Below are positions 43,711 to 54,443 of a stretch of DNA of 64,000 nucleotides, piece after piece. Location of the stretch: contig NZ_CP141606.1 of NCBI RefSeq assembly GCF_035593345.1, positions 1,984,001 to 2,048,000 of the forward strand. The letters run 5' to 3'. This DNA is from Lelliottia sp. JS-SCA-14. Lineage in GTDB: Bacteria > Pseudomonadota > Gammaproteobacteria > Enterobacterales > Enterobacteriaceae. The position numbers and the translations under genes were made by a program. The notes under the pieces were generated by a model. The model saw only the letters and a list, made by a program, of their open reading frames with translations. It had not been told where the DNA came from and did no database searches. Each line of letters begins with the position of its first letter. Within the stretch, counting starts at the first letter, position 1.

Positions 43711-46098
43711 ATGAAATTCAGTGAACTGTGGTTACGCGAATGGGTGAACACCGCGCTCGACAGCGAAGCGCTCTCTAACCAAATTACCATGGCAGGCCTG
43801 GAAGTGGACGGCGTTGAGCCGGTCGCAGGCGCATTCAACGGTGTGATTGTCGGTGAAGTGGTCGAGTGCGGCCAGCACCCGAACGCGGACAAACTGCGCG
43901 TCACCAAAGTTAACGTCGGTGGCGATCGCCTGCTGGACATCGTCTGCGGCGCGCCAAACTGCCGCCAGGGCCTGAAAGTGGCTGTGGCAACGGTCGGTGC
44001 GGTTCTGCCGGGCGATTTCAAAATTAAAGCGGCGAAACTGCGCGGCGAGCCGTCTGAAGGCATGCTGTGCTCCTTCTCCGAGCTGGGTATTTCCGACGAT
44101 CACAACGGCATTATCGAACTGCCTGTTGATGCGCCGATTGGCACTGACATCCGCGAATACCTGAAGCTCGATGACAACACCATCGAAATCAGCGTGACGC
44201 CAAACCGTGCCGATTGCCTGGGCATCATCGGCGTGGCGCGCGACGTTGCGGTGCTGAACCAGACCGAACTGAACGCACCGGAAATTGCACCGGTTGCGGC
44301 CACCATCAATGACACGCTGCCAATTTCTGTGCAAGCCGCTGACGCTTGCCCACGTTACCTCGGTCGTGTGGTGAAAGGCATCAACGTTAAAGCGCCAACT
44401 CCGCTGTGGATGAAAGAAAAACTGCGTCGCTGCGGGATTCGTTCTATCGATGCGGTGGTCGACGTGACCAACTACGTTCTGCTGGAACTGGGTCAGCCGA
44501 TGCACGCCTTCGATAAAGATCGTATCGAAGGTGGGATCGTGGTGCGTATGGCGAAAGAGGGTGAAACCCTGGTTCTGCTCGACGGTAGCGAAGCCAAACT
44601 GAACGCTGATACGCTGGTCATTGCTGACCATACCAAAGCGCTGGCGATGGGCGGCATCTTCGGTGGCGAGCACTCTGGCGTGAACGACGAGACGCAAAAT
44701 GTCCTGCTGGAGTGCGCATTCTTCAGCCCGCTGTCTATTACCGGCCGCGCACGTCGCCATGGCCTGCACACGGATGCCTCTCACCGCTACGAGCGCGGCG
44801 TGGATCCTGCTCTGCAGTATAAGGCCATGGAACGTGCGACTCGCCTGCTGATCGACATCTGTGGCGGTGAAGCGGGTCCGGTGATTGATGTGACCAATGA
44901 AGCGACGCTGCCTAAGCGTGCGACCATCACCCTGACTCGCGGCAAGCTGGACCGTCTGATCGGCCATCACATTGCTGATGCACAGGTGAGCGATATCCTG
45001 CGTCGTCTGGGCTGCGAAGTGACCGAAGGTCAGGACCAGTGGCAGGCCGTTACGCCAAGCTGGCGTTTCGACATGGAAATCGAAGAAGACCTGGTGGAAG
45101 AAGTGGCCCGTGTTTACGGCTACGACAACATTCCTAATGAGCCTGTGCAGGCCGGTCTGGTAATGGGTTCCCACCGCGAAGCCAACCTGTCCCTGAAGCG
45201 TGTGAAAACCATGCTCAACGACAAAGGCTATCAGGAAGTGATCACCTACAGCTTCGTAGATCCGAAACTGCAGCAGTTGATCCACCCAGGTCAGGAAGCG
45301 CTGATTCTGCCAAGCCCGATCTCCAGCGAAATGTCCGCGATGCGTCTTTCTCTGTGGACCGGTCTGCTCGGCACTATCGTTTACAACCAGAACCGTCAGC
45401 AGAGCCGCGTGCGTATCTTCGAAACCGGTCTGCGCTTTGTGCCTGATACCCAGGCAAATCTCGGTATCCGTCAGGATCTGATGCTGGCTGGTGCTATCTG
45501 CGGCAACCGCTATGAAGAGCACTGGGATCTGACCAAAAACAGCGTCGATTTCTACGATGTGAAAGGCGATCTGGAGTCTGTTCTCGATCTGACCGGTAAA
45601 TTGTCTGAAATTGAATTCCGCGCAGAAGCTATCCCAGCCCTGCATCCGGGCCAGAGCGCTGCCATTTATTTACACGGCGAACGCGTTGGTTTCGTTGGCG
45701 TTGTTCACCCGGAACTGGAACGCAAACTGGACCTGAACGGCCGCACCATGGTGTTTGAGCTGGAGTGGAACAAGGTCGCAGACCGCGTGGTTCCTCAGGC
45801 TCAGGACGTTTCGCGCTTCCCGGCGAACCGTCGCGATATCGCCGTTGTGGTCGCTGAAAATGTGCCTGCAGCAGATATTTTGGCCGAGTGTAAGAAAGTT
45901 GGCGTAAATCAGGTAGTTGGCGTAAACTTATTTGACGTGTACCGCGGCAAGGGCGTAGCAGAAGGTTCTAAGAGCCTCGCTATTAGCCTTATCCTTCAGG
46001 ATACCAGCCGTACACTCGAAGAAGAGGAGATTGCCGCTACCGTTGCCAGATGTGTAGAGGCATTAAAAGAGCGATTCCAGGCATCATTGAGGGATTGA
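43711..46098 (+). CDS. pheT: Phenylalanyl-tRNA synthetase beta subunit
   Basis: 795 residues, the standard length. Order: tRNA-binding OB domain (about 40-150, [20 protein letters not shown]), B3/B4 editing domain (about 210-375, including [24 protein letters not shown] [10 protein letters not shown]), B5 (about 400-480), the catalytic-like core, and a C-terminal ferredoxin-like anticodon domain (about 700-795, [12 protein letters not shown]). GGGCAGGACAGAAC precedes the ATG, 15 bp after pheS. Five bases separate its stop from ihfA. Confidence 0.98.
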   Translation: MKFSELWLREWVNTALDSEALSNQITMAGLEVDGVEPVAGAFNGVIVGEVVECGQHPNADKLRVTKVNVGGDRLLDIVCGAPNCRQGLKVAVATVGAVLPGDFKIKAAKLRGEPSEGMLCSFSELGISDDHNGIIELPVDAPIGTDIREYLKLDDNTIEISVTPNRADCLGIIGVARDVAVLNQTELNAPEIAPVAATINDTLPISVQAADACPRYLGRVVKGINVKAPTPLWMKEKLRRCGIRSIDAVVDVTNYVLLELGQPMHAFDKDRIEGGIVVRMAKEGETLVLLDGSEAKLNADTLVIADHTKALAMGGIFGGEHSGVNDETQNVLLECAFFSPLSITGRARRHGLHTDASHRYERGVDPALQYKAMERATRLLIDICGGEAGPVIDVTNEATLPKRATITLTRGKLDRLIGHHIADAQVSDILRRLGCEVTEGQDQWQAVTPSWRFDMEIEEDLVEEVARVYGYDNIPNEPVQAGLVMGSHREANLSLKRVKTMLNDKGYQEVITYSFVDPKLQQLIHPGQEALILPSPISSEMSAMRLSLWTGLLGTIVYNQNRQQSRVRIFETGLRFVPDTQANLGIRQDLMLAGAICGNRYEEHWDLTKNSVDFYDVKGDLESVLDLTGKLSEIEFRAEAIPALHPGQSAAIYLHGERVGFVGVVHPELERKLDLNGRTMVFELEWNKVADRVVPQAQDVSRFPANRRDIAVVVAENVPAADILAECKKVGVNQVVGVNLFDVYRGKGVAEGSKSLAISLILQDTSRTLEEEEIAATVARCVEALKERFQASLRD

Positions 46099-46102
46099 AC
46101 CT

Positions 46103-46402
46103 ATGGCGCTTACAAAAGCTGAAATGTCAGAATATCTGTTTGATAAGCTTGGGCTTAGCAAACGGGATGCCAAAGAGCTGGTAGAGCTGTTTTTCGAAGA
46201 GATCCGTCGTGCTCTGGAAAATGGTGAGCAGGTAAAACTCTCCGGTTTTGGCAATTTTGATTTGCGAGACAAAAACCAACGTCCGGGCCGTAACCCGAAG
46301 ACGGGGGAAGATATTCCCATTACAGCCCGCCGCGTGGTGACCTTCAGACCCGGCCAGAAGTTAAAAAGCCGTGTCGAAAACGCAACGCCCAAAGCAGAGT
46401 AA
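46103..46402 (+). CDS. ihfA: Integration host factor alpha subunit
   Basis: 99-residue histone-like DNA-bending protein that pairs with IhfB. N-terminal helices ([20 protein letters not shown]), then the beta-saddle with [20 protein letters not shown] and the DNA-intercalating arm [20 protein letters not shown]. The start lies directly after pheT (GAGGGATTGAACCT precedes it), so it is in part co-transcribed with pheST, as in E. coli. Confidence 0.98.
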   Translation: MALTKAEMSEYLFDKLGLSKRDAKELVELFFEEIRRALENGEQVKLSGFGNFDLRDKNQRPGRNPKTGEDIPITARRVVTFRPGQKLKSRVENATPKAE

Positions 46403-46415
46403 TATGAACTAACCC

Positions 46416-46443
46416 AAAAAGGCCGCAATCGCGGCCTTTTTTC
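46416..46443 (+). terminator. ihfA terminator
   Basis: AAAAAGGCCGC, loop AATC, GCGGCCTTTTTT. Perfect stem; ends the thrS-to-ihfA cluster. Confidence 0.93.
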
Positions 46444-46503
46444 TTTGCGCGAAGGCATACCCACCGTAAAATCAATATCATCGCCCACTTGAAAACAGAA
46501 CCC

Positions 46504-47484
46504 ATGCTTGATTTTGCCCGTCGACAACACCGCTCCGATCTGCGCTGGTTACTGGTGCTGTTGGCATTACTGACTGCCGTTTTTGCGCTGAGTTTGTGTG
46601 CCGGAGAGCAGTGGATCGGGCCAGAACACTGGGCGAGCGAGCAGGGCAAGCTATTTGTCTGGCAAATCCGCCTGCCGCGCACGGTGGCCGTGGTTTTAGT
46701 CGGCGCGGCGCTGGCGCTGTGCGGCACTATCATGCAGGCATTGTTTGAAAATCCGCTGGCGGAGCCGGGGCTGCTTGGCGTCTCCAATGGCGCGGGCGTC
46801 GGCCTTATCGCCGCGTTAATGCTTGGCGGCGGGACCCTTTCTGGCTGGAGCATCAGCCTCAGCGCCATCGCTGGCGCACTTCTTATCACCGTCATTTTAC
46901 TGCGTTTCGCCAGGCGACATTTGTCGACCAGCCGTCTGCTGCTGGCCGGGGTCGCGCTAGGGATTATCTGCAGCGCGCTGATGACCTGGGCGGTGTACTT
47001 CTCCACGTCGTTCGATCTGCGCCAGCTGATGTACTGGATGATGGGCGGTTTTGGCGGCGTGGACTGGCGACAGGGCTGGCTGATGGCGCTCCTGATCCCG
47101 GCGATCCTGTGGGCCGCTTTTCAGGCGAAGCCGCTGAACATGCTGGCGCTGGGGGAAATCTCGGCCCGCCAGCTGGGCCTGTCTATCGGCCTGTGGCGTA
47201 ATGTGCTGGTGGTGGCTATCGGCTGGATGGTAGGCGTCAGCGTCGCCCTGGCCGGTGCTATCGGGTTTATTGGCCTGGTAATCCCTCATATGCTGCGTCT
47301 GGCGGGCATCACAAACCATCGCACCTTATTACCCGCCGCCGCTATCGCCGGTGCGGCGACGCTGCTGATTGCCGATATTATTGCCCGTCTGGCCATGAGT
47401 GCCGCCGAGCTGCCGATCGGGGTGGTGACCGCAACGCTGGGCGCGCCCGTATTTATCTGGCTACTATTAAAGGCCGGACGTTAG
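46504..47484 (+). CDS. btuC: Vitamin B12 ABC transporter permease BtuC
   Basis: 326 residues, the E. coli length, with about ten membrane helices of the FecCD permease family. Signatures: [20 protein letters not shown] near 50-69, [20 protein letters not shown] near 78-97, and [20 protein letters not shown] near 243-262. It forms the channel of BtuC2D2F. The frame is open five codons upstream from a TTG, but the ATG at 46504 gives the family length; no strong ribosome-binding site is seen for either, so the start is moderately sure. Confidence 0.93.
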   Translation: MLDFARRQHRSDLRWLLVLLALLTAVFALSLCAGEQWIGPEHWASEQGKLFVWQIRLPRTVAVVLVGAALALCGTIMQALFENPLAEPGLLGVSNGAGVGLIAALMLGGGTLSGWSISLSAIAGALLITVILLRFARRHLSTSRLLLAGVALGIICSALMTWAVYFSTSFDLRQLMYWMMGGFGGVDWRQGWLMALLIPAILWAAFQAKPLNMLALGEISARQLGLSIGLWRNVLVVAIGWMVGVSVALAGAIGFIGLVIPHMLRLAGITNHRTLLPAAAIAGAATLLIADIIARLAMSAAELPIGVVTATLGAPVFIWLLLKAGR

Positions 47485-47519
47485 ATCCGCCCAACCGTAA
47501 GACAATCTAAGGGGACGCT

Positions 47520-48071
47520 ATGCAGTACGATATTCTGAATACCGACGTAACAACCATTGATGGCAAGCAAACCACGCTGGAAGACTACCGCGGCAAAGTG
47601 CTGCTGGTGGTTAACGTGGCCTCGAAGTGTGGCCTGACGCCGCAGTACGAACAGCTGGAAAACATCCAGAAAGCCTGGGAGAAAGACGGATTGGTGGTCC
47701 TCGGATTCCCGTGCAACCAGTTCCTCGGTCAGGAGCCGGGCAGCGAAGACGAGATCAAAACGTTCTGCAGTACCACCTACGGCGTGACTTTCCCGATGTT
47801 CAGCAAAATCGACGTCAACGGTGACAACCGTCATCCGCTGTATGAAAAACTGGTGGCCGCAGCGCCTACCGCCGTCGCGCCGGAAGACAGCGGCTTCTAC
47901 GAGCGTATGGCGAGCAAAGGGCGCGCGCCGCTCTATCCTGACGATATTCTGTGGAACTTCGAAAAATTCCTGATTGGTCGCGATGGTCAGGTGGTGCAGC
48001 GTTTCTCTCCAGATATGACCCCGGAAGATCCGATCGTCATGGAGTCCATTAAGCTGGCGCTGGCGAAGTAA
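47520..48071 (+). CDS. btuE: Thioredoxin/glutathione peroxidase BtuE
   Basis: 183 residues. Peroxidase of the glutathione peroxidase family; E. coli BtuE reduces peroxides with thioredoxin and is not needed for B12 uptake despite its place. The peroxidatic Cys37 is in [20 protein letters not shown], the next conserved block is [19 protein letters not shown], and [20 protein letters not shown] is near the end. AAGGGGACGCT precedes the ATG. Its TAA overlaps the btuD ATG by one base. Confidence 0.95.
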   Translation: MQYDILNTDVTTIDGKQTTLEDYRGKVLLVVNVASKCGLTPQYEQLENIQKAWEKDGLVVLGFPCNQFLGQEPGSEDEIKTFCSTTYGVTFPMFSKIDVNGDNRHPLYEKLVAAAPTAVAPEDSGFYERMASKGRAPLYPDDILWNFEKFLIGRDGQVVQRFSPDMTPEDPIVMESIKLALAK

Positions 48072-48826
48072 TGAGTATGCTGTTGCAGCTGACAGGCGTG
48101 GCGGAAAAGGGCAGGCTGGAGCCGGTTAACGCCGAAGTCCGCCCGGGTGAAATTGTGCACATCGTGGGCCCAAACGGTGCCGGTAAAAGCACGCTGCTGG
48201 CGCGGATGGCCGGAATAACGTCGGGCGAAGGCGAGATTATCCTGCACGGACATTCTCTGCATGAATGGTCGCCCGTCTCGCTGGCCCACCGCCGCAGCTA
48301 TCTGGTGCAACAGCAAACGCCGCCTTTCGCCATGCCCGTCTGGCACTATCTGGCGCTGCATCAGCATGATAAAAGCCAAACCGCGCTGCTTGACGACGTC
48401 ACGGCTGCGCTGGGGCTGACAGATAAGCTCTCGCGCAATGTGAATCAGCTCTCCGGCGGAGAATGGCAGCGCGTGCGGCTCGCCGCGGTGATACTGCAAA
48501 TCCATCCGGCAGGGAACCCGCATGGCTGCCTGCTGCTGCTGGACGAGCCGATGAGCAGCCTGGACGTCGCCCAACAGGCGGCTCTCGACAGACTGTTGAG
48601 TCAGCTTTCTGGTAAAGGGATTGCCATCGTGATGAGCAGCCATGACCTGAACCATACGCTGCGTCACGCGCATCGCGTGTGGCTGCTGGCGCGCGGAAAG
48701 CTCCTCGCCAGCGGTCCGCGTGACAGCGTCCTGACGCCACCGCATCTTGCGAAAGCTTACGGTATGCCTTTCCGCCGTCTGGACATAGAAGGGCACAGAA
48801 TGCTGATTTCTACCGCCCAGGAATAA
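48071..48826 (+). CDS. btuD: Vitamin B12 ABC transporter ATPase BtuD
   Basis: 251 residues. Walker [10 protein letters not shown] near 34-42, Q-loop [11 protein letters not shown] near 77-87, signature LSGGEWQ near 127-133, Walker [13 protein letters not shown] near 153-164 and the switch histidine in [10 protein letters not shown]. Powers BtuC-mediated cobalamin import at the inner membrane. The start overlaps the btuE stop (TAATG), so reinitiation is likely. The partner periplasmic protein btuF is not in this window. Confidence 0.95.
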   Translation: MSMLLQLTGVAEKGRLEPVNAEVRPGEIVHIVGPNGAGKSTLLARMAGITSGEGEIILHGHSLHEWSPVSLAHRRSYLVQQQTPPFAMPVWHYLALHQHDKSQTALLDDVTAALGLTDKLSRNVNQLSGGEWQRVRLAAVILQIHPAGNPHGCLLLLDEPMSSLDVAQQAALDRLLSQLSGKGIAIVMSSHDLNHTLRHAHRVWLLARGKLLASGPRDSVLTPPHLAKAYGMPFRRLDIEGHRMLISTAQE

Positions 48827-48900
48827 GCGTTTCTTGCAAGGTAGCGTAATCACAGGCTAAATTACGGAAAGGACAAAAAAAGCAGAGGATTCGTCTGGAA

Positions 48901-49365
48901 ATGCGCTTCTGGTTTCTGATCGTGGGCATGTTATTACTTGCAGGATGCAGCAGCCATCGTGCGCCACCCCCAAATCCGCGGTTATCGGATTCGATTACCG
49001 TGATTGCCAACCTGAACGAACAGTTGCAAAACTGGCGCGGGACGCCCTATCGCTATGGCGGTATGAGCCGTGGCGGGGTGGATTGCTCGGGATTCGTGTT
49101 AATGACGATGCGCGATAAATTCGATCTGCAACTCCCGCGCGACACGCGCACGCAGGCGAAAATTGGCACGGAGATCGATAAAGACGATTTGCTGCCCGGC
49201 GACCTGGTATTCTTTAAAACCGGCTCAGGCGAAAGCGGCCTGCATGTTGGCATTTATGATACCGATAACCAGTTTATTCACGCCTCGACCAGTCGCGGTG
49301 TCATGAGATCTTCCCTGGATAATGTTTACTGGCGGAAGAACTTCTGGCAGGCCCGACGTATTTAG
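48901..49365 (+). CDS. nlpC: NlpC/P60-family lipoprotein
   Basis: 154-residue probable outer-membrane lipoprotein, a peptidoglycan-peptide hydrolase by family. The lipobox LLLAGC places the acylated cysteine near residue 16. The catalytic Cys is in GGVDCSGFVLMTM near 59-71, the His in SGLHVGIYD near 113-121, and the third polar residue in NQFIHAST near 124-131. 154 residues is also the E. coli NlpC length. Position after btuD is conserved. Upstream AAAGCAGAGGA could serve as ribosome-binding site at a long distance. Confidence 0.94.
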   Translation: MRFWFLIVGMLLLAGCSSHRAPPPNPRLSDSITVIANLNEQLQNWRGTPYRYGGMSRGGVDCSGFVLMTMRDKFDLQLPRDTRTQAKIGTEIDKDDLLPGDLVFFKTGSGESGLHVGIYDTDNQFIHASTSRGVMRSSLDNVYWRKNFWQARRI

Positions 49366-49551
49366 CCCCCATTTCTGCGATTCCGCGCGGTTTCTTAAGC
49401 CGTGCGGATAACTAACTGCTGTGTCCGATACATTAAGTAACATTAATTAATTTCTTTAAATCTCTGTTTTCGCTAAAACTGGATATTATCGGATAACCAG
49501 GATAAGATTATTTTTAGATTGAGGGATAAATCTTAAAAATAAAAGGAACGA

Positions 49552-49647
49552 ATGAAATTAACTCTATTAAAATCAATAAAGTTGAATTGTTTTAGCTATT
49601 GCTCCAGGATGCACGTTATCTTCGTTACCGCGGGGCAGGCGCTATGA
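49552..49647 (+). CDS. 31-codon upstream ORF overlapping the ydiV start
   Basis: ATG at 49552 with AAAGGAACGA before it, a better ribosome-binding site than that of ydiV. It reads MKLTLLKSIKLNCFSYCSRM and ends GQAL, and its TGA (49645-49647) overlaps the ydiV ATG (49644-49646) as ATGA. This is the classical layout for translational coupling. The upstream stretch 49508-49540 also has an AT-rich imperfect inverted repeat. The peptide itself shows no motif; it may be a pure regulatory leader. No expression evidence is available from sequence alone. Confidence 0.5.
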   Translation: MKLTLLKSIKLNCFSYCSRMHVIFVTAGQAL

Positions 49648-50354
49648 TAGTCACCCTCAATAAACCCTGGCAATCTGAACTTTTATTACTCCCGGCGCGC
49701 AATAACGCAGGGGAGTTACGTGGTTTGGAAATTTTAACTAACTTTGTTGGTGTGGGTGCTGACGTCCGTATTCCCACCGAGCTGGTGGCTCCCCATCTCA
49801 CCGAAGAAGAAGAGTTAACGCTGTTTAAAGAGAAACTCGATCTGCTGGATTCCTGTAAACTTTTTTTCGTTCAGCATCAGCTTATAGCATGGATAAATAT
49901 TACCCCTGCGATAGGCGAGTTTCTTTTAAGTAACGGGAATGCCGCTGCAATATTAGATCGTTATCCGTTTCTTGAGTTTACTGTTAATGAGAACTATCCC
50001 GGTTTAATTAACGGTAAGGATGATCTCACTCTGGCAAGAATGGCGATCCACTTCCCGATGGTGCTGGCCGATTACGGTGCAGGCGCGGCGTCGAATAAAG
50101 CCGTTTTTGACGGGCTCTTTACCCGTGTGGCGCTGGACAAAGGCTTTATCCAGCAGCGCGTCGTGGAGTTCTCCTTCGAGCCCTTTATGCGGGCGATCCT
50201 CGCGCAAATCTCGCCTTATTGCCAGTCGGTGATGGTGGCGGGCGTGGACGACGAAGAGGTTCTGCGCCGCATGATGCCGTTTAGTTTCAGCGCCATGCAG
50301 GGCAATCTGTGGTCTGCGGTCACCGCCGAGCAGGTCACCACGCTGGTTCAGTGA
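49644..50354 (+). CDS. ydiV: YdiV/RflP, degenerate EAL-domain anti-FlhDC factor
   Basis: 236 residues, one short of the E. coli and Salmonella protein. The EAL fold is recognisable ([77 protein letters not shown]), but the signature EAL reads EIL (within GLEILTNF) and metal-binding acidic residues are missing, so it should neither bind nor cut c-di-GMP. Known homologues bind FlhD and deliver FlhDC to ClpXP, repressing flagella. Two starts are possible: TTG 49599 in frame, or ATG 49644. I take ATG because it couples to the upstream ORF and gives the family length; its own ribosome-binding site (GGGGCAGG) is poor. Confidence 0.85.
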   Translation: MIVTLNKPWQSELLLLPARNNAGELRGLEILTNFVGVGADVRIPTELVAPHLTEEEELTLFKEKLDLLDSCKLFFVQHQLIAWINITPAIGEFLLSNGNAAAILDRYPFLEFTVNENYPGLINGKDDLTLARMAIHFPMVLADYGAGAASNKAVFDGLFTRVALDKGFIQQRVVEFSFEPFMRAILAQISPYCQSVMVAGVDDEEVLRRMMPFSFSAMQGNLWSAVTAEQVTTLVQ

Positions 50355-50418
50355 TAACCCTGATATTCGCCCGTGTTTAACCGCGGGTAAACCCTCTACA
50401 CTACAGGCAGGAGGACTT

Positions 50419-51861
50419 ATGACCCTGTCTTTTACTGCTCACTGGCACGATGAACTGCCAGGATTCTACACCGCACTCAATCCCACACCGCTGACCAATG
50501 CCCGTCTGATTTGGCATAACGCCAGCCTGGCGAACGACTTAGGTGTTCCGCCTGAGCTATTCCAGCCTGAGTCCGGCGCAGGCGTCTGGGGCGGCGAAAC
50601 GCTGCTTCCCGGCATGCAGCCCCTGGCGCAGGTCTACAGCGGCCACCAGTTTGGCGTCTGGGCCGGACAGCTCGGCGACGGGCGCGGGATTCTGTTAGGC
50701 GAACAACAGCTCGCCAACGGTCAAACCCTCGACTGGCACCTGAAAGGAGCCGGTTTAACGCCGTATTCCCGCATGGGCGACGGACGCGCGGTGCTGCGCT
50801 CGACAATCCGTGAAAGTCTGGCTTCGGAAGCGATGCACGCTTTGGGTATCCCGACGACGCGCGCGTTATCCATCGTCACCAGTGATACCCAGATTGCCCG
50901 CGAAACCTACGAGCCGGGCGCGATGCTGATGCGTATCGCCCAAAGCCACGTGCGCTTCGGTCATTTCGAGCACTTTTACTATCGCCGCGAGCCGGAAAAA
51001 GTCCGCCAGCTGGCCGACTTTGTTATTCGCCATCACTGGCCGCAGTGGGCGGATGACGCGGACAAATACATCCTGTGGTTCCGGGATGTTGTCACCCGCA
51101 CTGCGTCCCTGATGGCCTGCTGGCAAACCGTCGGTTTCGCCCACGGCGTGATGAATACCGATAACATGTCGATTCTGGGGCTGACCATCGATTACGGTCC
51201 TTACGGTTTTCTGGATGACTACCAGCCAGATCTGATCTGCAATCACTCGGATCATCAGGGGCGCTACAGCTTTGAAAACCAGCCGGCGGTCGGGCTGTGG
51301 AATTTGCAGCGCCTCGCGCAGTCTCTGTCGCCGTTTATTGATGTTGACGCCCTGAACGATGCGCTGGATCTCTATCAGGAGGTCCTGATGCAGGAATACG
51401 GCAGGCTGATGCGCCGCAAGCTGGGGCTGACGACGCAAGAGAAGGGCGATAACGATGTTCTGAATGGGCTGTTTGCGCTGATGGCAAGGGAAGGCAGCGA
51501 CTATACTCGCACCTTCCGTATGCTTAGCCAGACCGAGCAGCTTAGTTCCGCCTCACCGCTGCGCGATGAGTTCATCGACAGGGCGGCATTTGACAGCTGG
51601 TTCGTCACTTACCGCGAGCGTTTGCAGCGTGAAGAAATCACTGATGACGCCCGTCAGGCGCAGATGAAAGCCGTTAACCCGGCGATGGTTCTGCGCAACT
51701 GGCTGGCGCAGCGGGCGATTGAACAGGCCGAGCAGGGGGATTACGCAGAACTGCACCGTCTGCACGAGGCGTTGCGCACCCCGTTTGCCGATCGCAACGA
51801 TGAGTATGTCAGCCGCCCACCGGACTGGGGCAAGCGGCTGGAAGTGAGCTGTTCAAGCTAA
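50419..51861 (+). CDS. selO: Protein adenylyltransferase SelO
   Basis: 480 residues (E. coli YdiU/SelO 478). A kinase-fold enzyme that transfers AMP from ATP to Ser, Thr or Tyr of redox-related targets. Recognisable blocks: [20 protein letters not shown] near 73-92, [20 protein letters not shown] near 109-128, and [20 protein letters not shown] near 238-257 with the metal-binding Asn and Asp. It ends EVSCSS: the cysteine is at the place of selenocysteine in eukaryotic SelO. GGAGGACTT precedes the ATG. Its stop overlaps the convergent hmuV stop by four bases. Confidence 0.95.
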   Translation: MTLSFTAHWHDELPGFYTALNPTPLTNARLIWHNASLANDLGVPPELFQPESGAGVWGGETLLPGMQPLAQVYSGHQFGVWAGQLGDGRGILLGEQQLANGQTLDWHLKGAGLTPYSRMGDGRAVLRSTIRESLASEAMHALGIPTTRALSIVTSDTQIARETYEPGAMLMRIAQSHVRFGHFEHFYYRREPEKVRQLADFVIRHHWPQWADDADKYILWFRDVVTRTASLMACWQTVGFAHGVMNTDNMSILGLTIDYGPYGFLDDYQPDLICNHSDHQGRYSFENQPAVGLWNLQRLAQSLSPFIDVDALNDALDLYQEVLMQEYGRLMRRKLGLTTQEKGDNDVLNGLFALMAREGSDYTRTFRMLSQTEQLSSASPLRDEFIDRAAFDSWFVTYRERLQREEITDDARQAQMKAVNPAMVLRNWLAQRAIEQAEQGDYAELHRLHEALRTPFADRNDEYVSRPPDWGKRLEVSCSS

Positions 51862-52637
51862 GGGGCAAGAAACACCTGCGGGGCGGCATTCGCCGGATGC
51901 TGGCCCACCTGCACCTCGGCACCGTACCAGCGGGCCAAATCCTCGGCCCGCAGCACGCTTTCCGGCGATCCCTGCGACACAATTTTTCCTTCGTGCAATA
52001 ACACAATCCGGTCTGCCCACAGGGCGGCCAGATTGAGATCGTGCAGCACCACGCAGACGTGCAGATTTCCCTGGGCGGTTAAGGATTTCATCAGTCGCAG
52101 CAGATGCTGCTGATGGTAGAGATCCAGCGCCGACGTCGGTTCATCAAGAAACAGCCAGCCGCGCGGTGCGCCGTCACACCAGAGCTGCGCCAGCGCGCGG
52201 GCAAGCTGCACGCGCTGTTGTTCACCACCCGACAGAGCTGCATATTTCCTTCCCGCCAGCGGCAGACAGCCGGTGAGTTGCATCACCTGCTGGATCACCG
52301 CTGCTTCCGGCTGCTGAGTCCAGGGCGCGCGACCCATACCGATCACCGCTTCAATCGGCCAGTCGAATCCCAGCTGAGTTTGCTGGCGCATCACCGCACG
52401 ATGACGGGACAGCGTCTGCGTGCTCCAGGCGTCCAGCGGTTTTCCACCCAGCATGATGTGCCCGGCGCCGGGTTTGAGAAAGCCGGTCAGCAAGCGTAAT
52501 AGCGTGGATTTCCCCGCGCCGTTAGGCCCGATCAGCGCCACCAGTTCGCCCTGTTTCAGCGAGAGGGAGACATCGCGGATCACCGTTTTGTCTGCCGTGC
52601 CGTAGGTCAGCGCCTGGGCGCTAAATTGTTCAGCCAT
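51858..52637 (-). CDS. hmuV: Haemin ABC transporter ATPase HmuV
   Basis: 259 residues. Walker [10 protein letters not shown] near 37-45, signature [15 protein letters not shown] near 134-148, Walker [14 protein letters not shown] near 160-172, and switch His in VLHDLNLAA. Energises HmuU for haem import across the inner membrane. It overlaps hmuU by 8 bp and is the last gene of the hemP-hmuRSTUV cluster. Convergent with selO; no terminator is visible at the 4-bp overlap of the two genes. Confidence 0.94.
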   Translation of the reverse strand: MAEQFSAQALTYGTADKTVIRDVSLSLKQGELVALIGPNGAGKSTLLRLLTGFLKPGAGHIMLGGKPLDAWSTQTLSRHRAVMRQQTQLGFDWPIEAVIGMGRAPWTQQPEAAVIQQVMQLTGCLPLAGRKYAALSGGEQQRVQLARALAQLWCDGAPRGWLFLDEPTSALDLYHQQHLLRLMKSLTAQGNLHVCVVLHDLNLAALWADRIVLLHEGKIVSQGSPESVLRAEDLARWYGAEVQVGQHPANAAPQVFLAP

Positions 52638-53622
52638 GCTGTTCTCCGCGACGGAAAATGAGCCACAGGAACCACGGCGCGCCGAGCAGGCTGGTCAGCA
52701 GCCCGACCGGCATTTCGGCAGGTGCCACCAGGGTTCGCGCGAGGGTATCGGCAATCAGCAGTAGAAATGCGCCTGCCAGCACAGAGCCGGGGATCACCGC
52801 GCGGTGATCCGACCCGAGCCACATGCGCATCAGGTGCGGCACCACCAGACCGATAAAACCGATCACGCCGCTCACGGCGACCGCCGAAGCGACCAGCAGC
52901 GCGCTGCAGAGCAGTAAAATCCGCTGAACGACGCGGACATCGACGCCCAGGTAGTGCGCCTCTTCGTCGCCGAGCTGCAGGAGATTCAGCGCGCCCGCCA
53001 GACGCCAGATGATCAGTACCGTCGGGATCATCAGCGAGGTGACGGCCAGCAGCGTTGACCACTGGGCCGATCCCAGACTCCCCATACCCCAGAGCGACAG
53101 CTGACGCAGCTGGGCATCATTACTCACCCATGACAGTACGCCCACCGCCGCGCCGCACAGGGCGTTGATGGCAATCCCCACCAGCAGCAGGCGCGACAGA
53201 GAACTGTCACGCTGCTGGCTCAGCAGGAAGATCACCAGCGTCGCCGCCAGGGCGCCAAGAAATGCCGCCAGCATCGGGGCATACAGCATCAGCAGGGCAG
53301 GCAGCGTAATGGGCAAGACCACCCACAGCGCCACGGCGCAGGCCGCCCCGCTGCTGATCCCAAGCAGACCAGGGTCGGCGAGCGGGTTACGAAACAGCCC
53401 CTGCATCACACAGCCCGCCAGCGCCAGCGACCCGCCAATCACCAGCGCCAGCAGCACGCGCGGCAGGCGGATGGTGAACCAGATCTGACGCAGCGCTTCG
53501 TCGGTGCCGTTCCACAGCAGATTCACCGGCAGACGCAACGCGCCAAAACCGGTCGCCAGCAGCGTCATTAGCGCCAGCGTTAACGCCAGCACCCACAGAG
53601 AGAGCGTGATCCGGCGAGGCAT
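52630..53622 (-). CDS. hmuU: Haemin ABC transporter permease HmuU
   Basis: 330 residues, FecCD family, about ten membrane segments. Signatures: FTIRLPRVLLALVIGGSLAL near 49-68, QGLFRNPLADPGLLGISSGA near 74-93, and SAVAVSGVIGFIGLVVPHLM near 246-265. It forms the inner-membrane channel with HmuV. Its ATG shares one base with the hmuT stop (TGATG), and its end overlaps hmuV. Confidence 0.94.
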   Translation of the reverse strand: MPRRITLSLWVLALTLALMTLLATGFGALRLPVNLLWNGTDEALRQIWFTIRLPRVLLALVIGGSLALAGCVMQGLFRNPLADPGLLGISSGAACAVALWVVLPITLPALLMLYAPMLAAFLGALAATLVIFLLSQQRDSSLSRLLLVGIAINALCGAAVGVLSWVSNDAQLRQLSLWGMGSLGSAQWSTLLAVTSLMIPTVLIIWRLAGALNLLQLGDEEAHYLGVDVRVVQRILLLCSALLVASAVAVSGVIGFIGLVVPHLMRMWLGSDHRAVIPGSVLAGAFLLLIADTLARTLVAPAEMPVGLLTSLLGAPWFLWLIFRRGEQHG

Positions 53623-54443
53623 CAGGGCAGTTGCTCCGCTTTGTCGCGCAGCTGCTGAATGGCGTGCGGCGTGCGCACGCTGAAACCGAGCAGCGCCATA
53701 TCGTCAATCTGCAGCACCTGCTTATTCTTGCCCGCAGGAGTTTGCGCCAGACCTGGCAGCTTCCACAGATTCTCTTCCCCGCCCATCGCGCTCACGCCGT
53801 CCTGCGAAATCACCACCAGATCGGGCTGGCTGGCAATCACACCTTCCTGCGAAAGCGGCTGGTAGCGGGCAAAGCCCTGCATCGCGTTGTGCAGCCCGGC
53901 GGCGCGGATCGCCGCATCCGCGCCGGTCTGCTGTCCGGCCGCCATGGCGGTCATTCCGCCGTGGTTGAGGATGAACAGCACCCGTTTATTGAGCGGCGTC
54001 GACGGCAGTGCCGCCAGCGCTTCACGCACGGATTTGCGCAGGGCGTCGCCTTGCTCTGTGCGATGAGTCGCCCCGGCGATAACGCGGATCTTTTCGTCGA
54101 TGACGCTGAGATCGTTGCTGCCCGGCACAGTCACCACCTTAACCTTGCTCTGCTCGACCTGTTTCAGCGCCAGCGACGGCTGCGCCTGCGCGCTTGCCAG
54201 CACCAGCGTCGGGCGCATCGCCAGAATCCCTTCGGCGTTCAGCTGGCGCAGATAGCCGACATCCGGCAGGGCGGTGGCGGGCTTCGGCCACTGGCTGGTG
54301 CTGTCGCGCGCGACGAGAGACGATTCCGCGCCCAGAGCATAGACAATCTCCGTCACGTCTCCGCCCAGCGAGACAATTTTCTCCTGGGTCGCGGCAAAGG
54401 CCGTCAGCGGCAGCGCGACAATCAGGGCAAGCAGTTTTCTCAT
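53622..54443 (-). CDS. hmuT: Periplasmic haemin-binding protein HmuT
   Basis: 273 residues with a signal peptide [17 protein letters not shown] (cut near residue 18). A class III substrate-binding protein: [20 protein letters not shown] near 20-39, [20 protein letters not shown] near 67-86, and [20 protein letters not shown] near the C-terminal lobe. It carries haem from HmuR to HmuUV. The ATG at 54443 overlaps the hmuS stop as ATGA; a 15-codon upstream extension is discarded because it lacks a signal-peptide start. Confidence 0.94.
   Translation of the reverse strand: MRKLLALIVALPLTAFAATQEKIVSLGGDVTEIVYALGAESSLVARDSTSQWPKPATALPDVGYLRQLNAEGILAMRPTLVLASAQAQPSLALKQVEQSKVKVVTVPGSNDLSVIDEKIRVIAGATHRTEQGDALRKSVREALAALPSTPLNKRVLFILNHGGMTAMAAGQQTGADAAIRAAGLHNAMQGFARYQPLSQEGVIASQPDLVVISQDGVSAMGGEENLWKLPGLAQTPAGKNKQVLQIDDMALLGFSVRTPHAIQQLRDKAEQLP

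Noticed and set aside
43732..45645. 637-codon antisense open frame through pheT
   Set aside because: It is the mirror of a strongly conserved GC-rich gene; composition (His, Gln, Arg rich, no domain) is that of a shadow frame and it has no ribosome-binding site.
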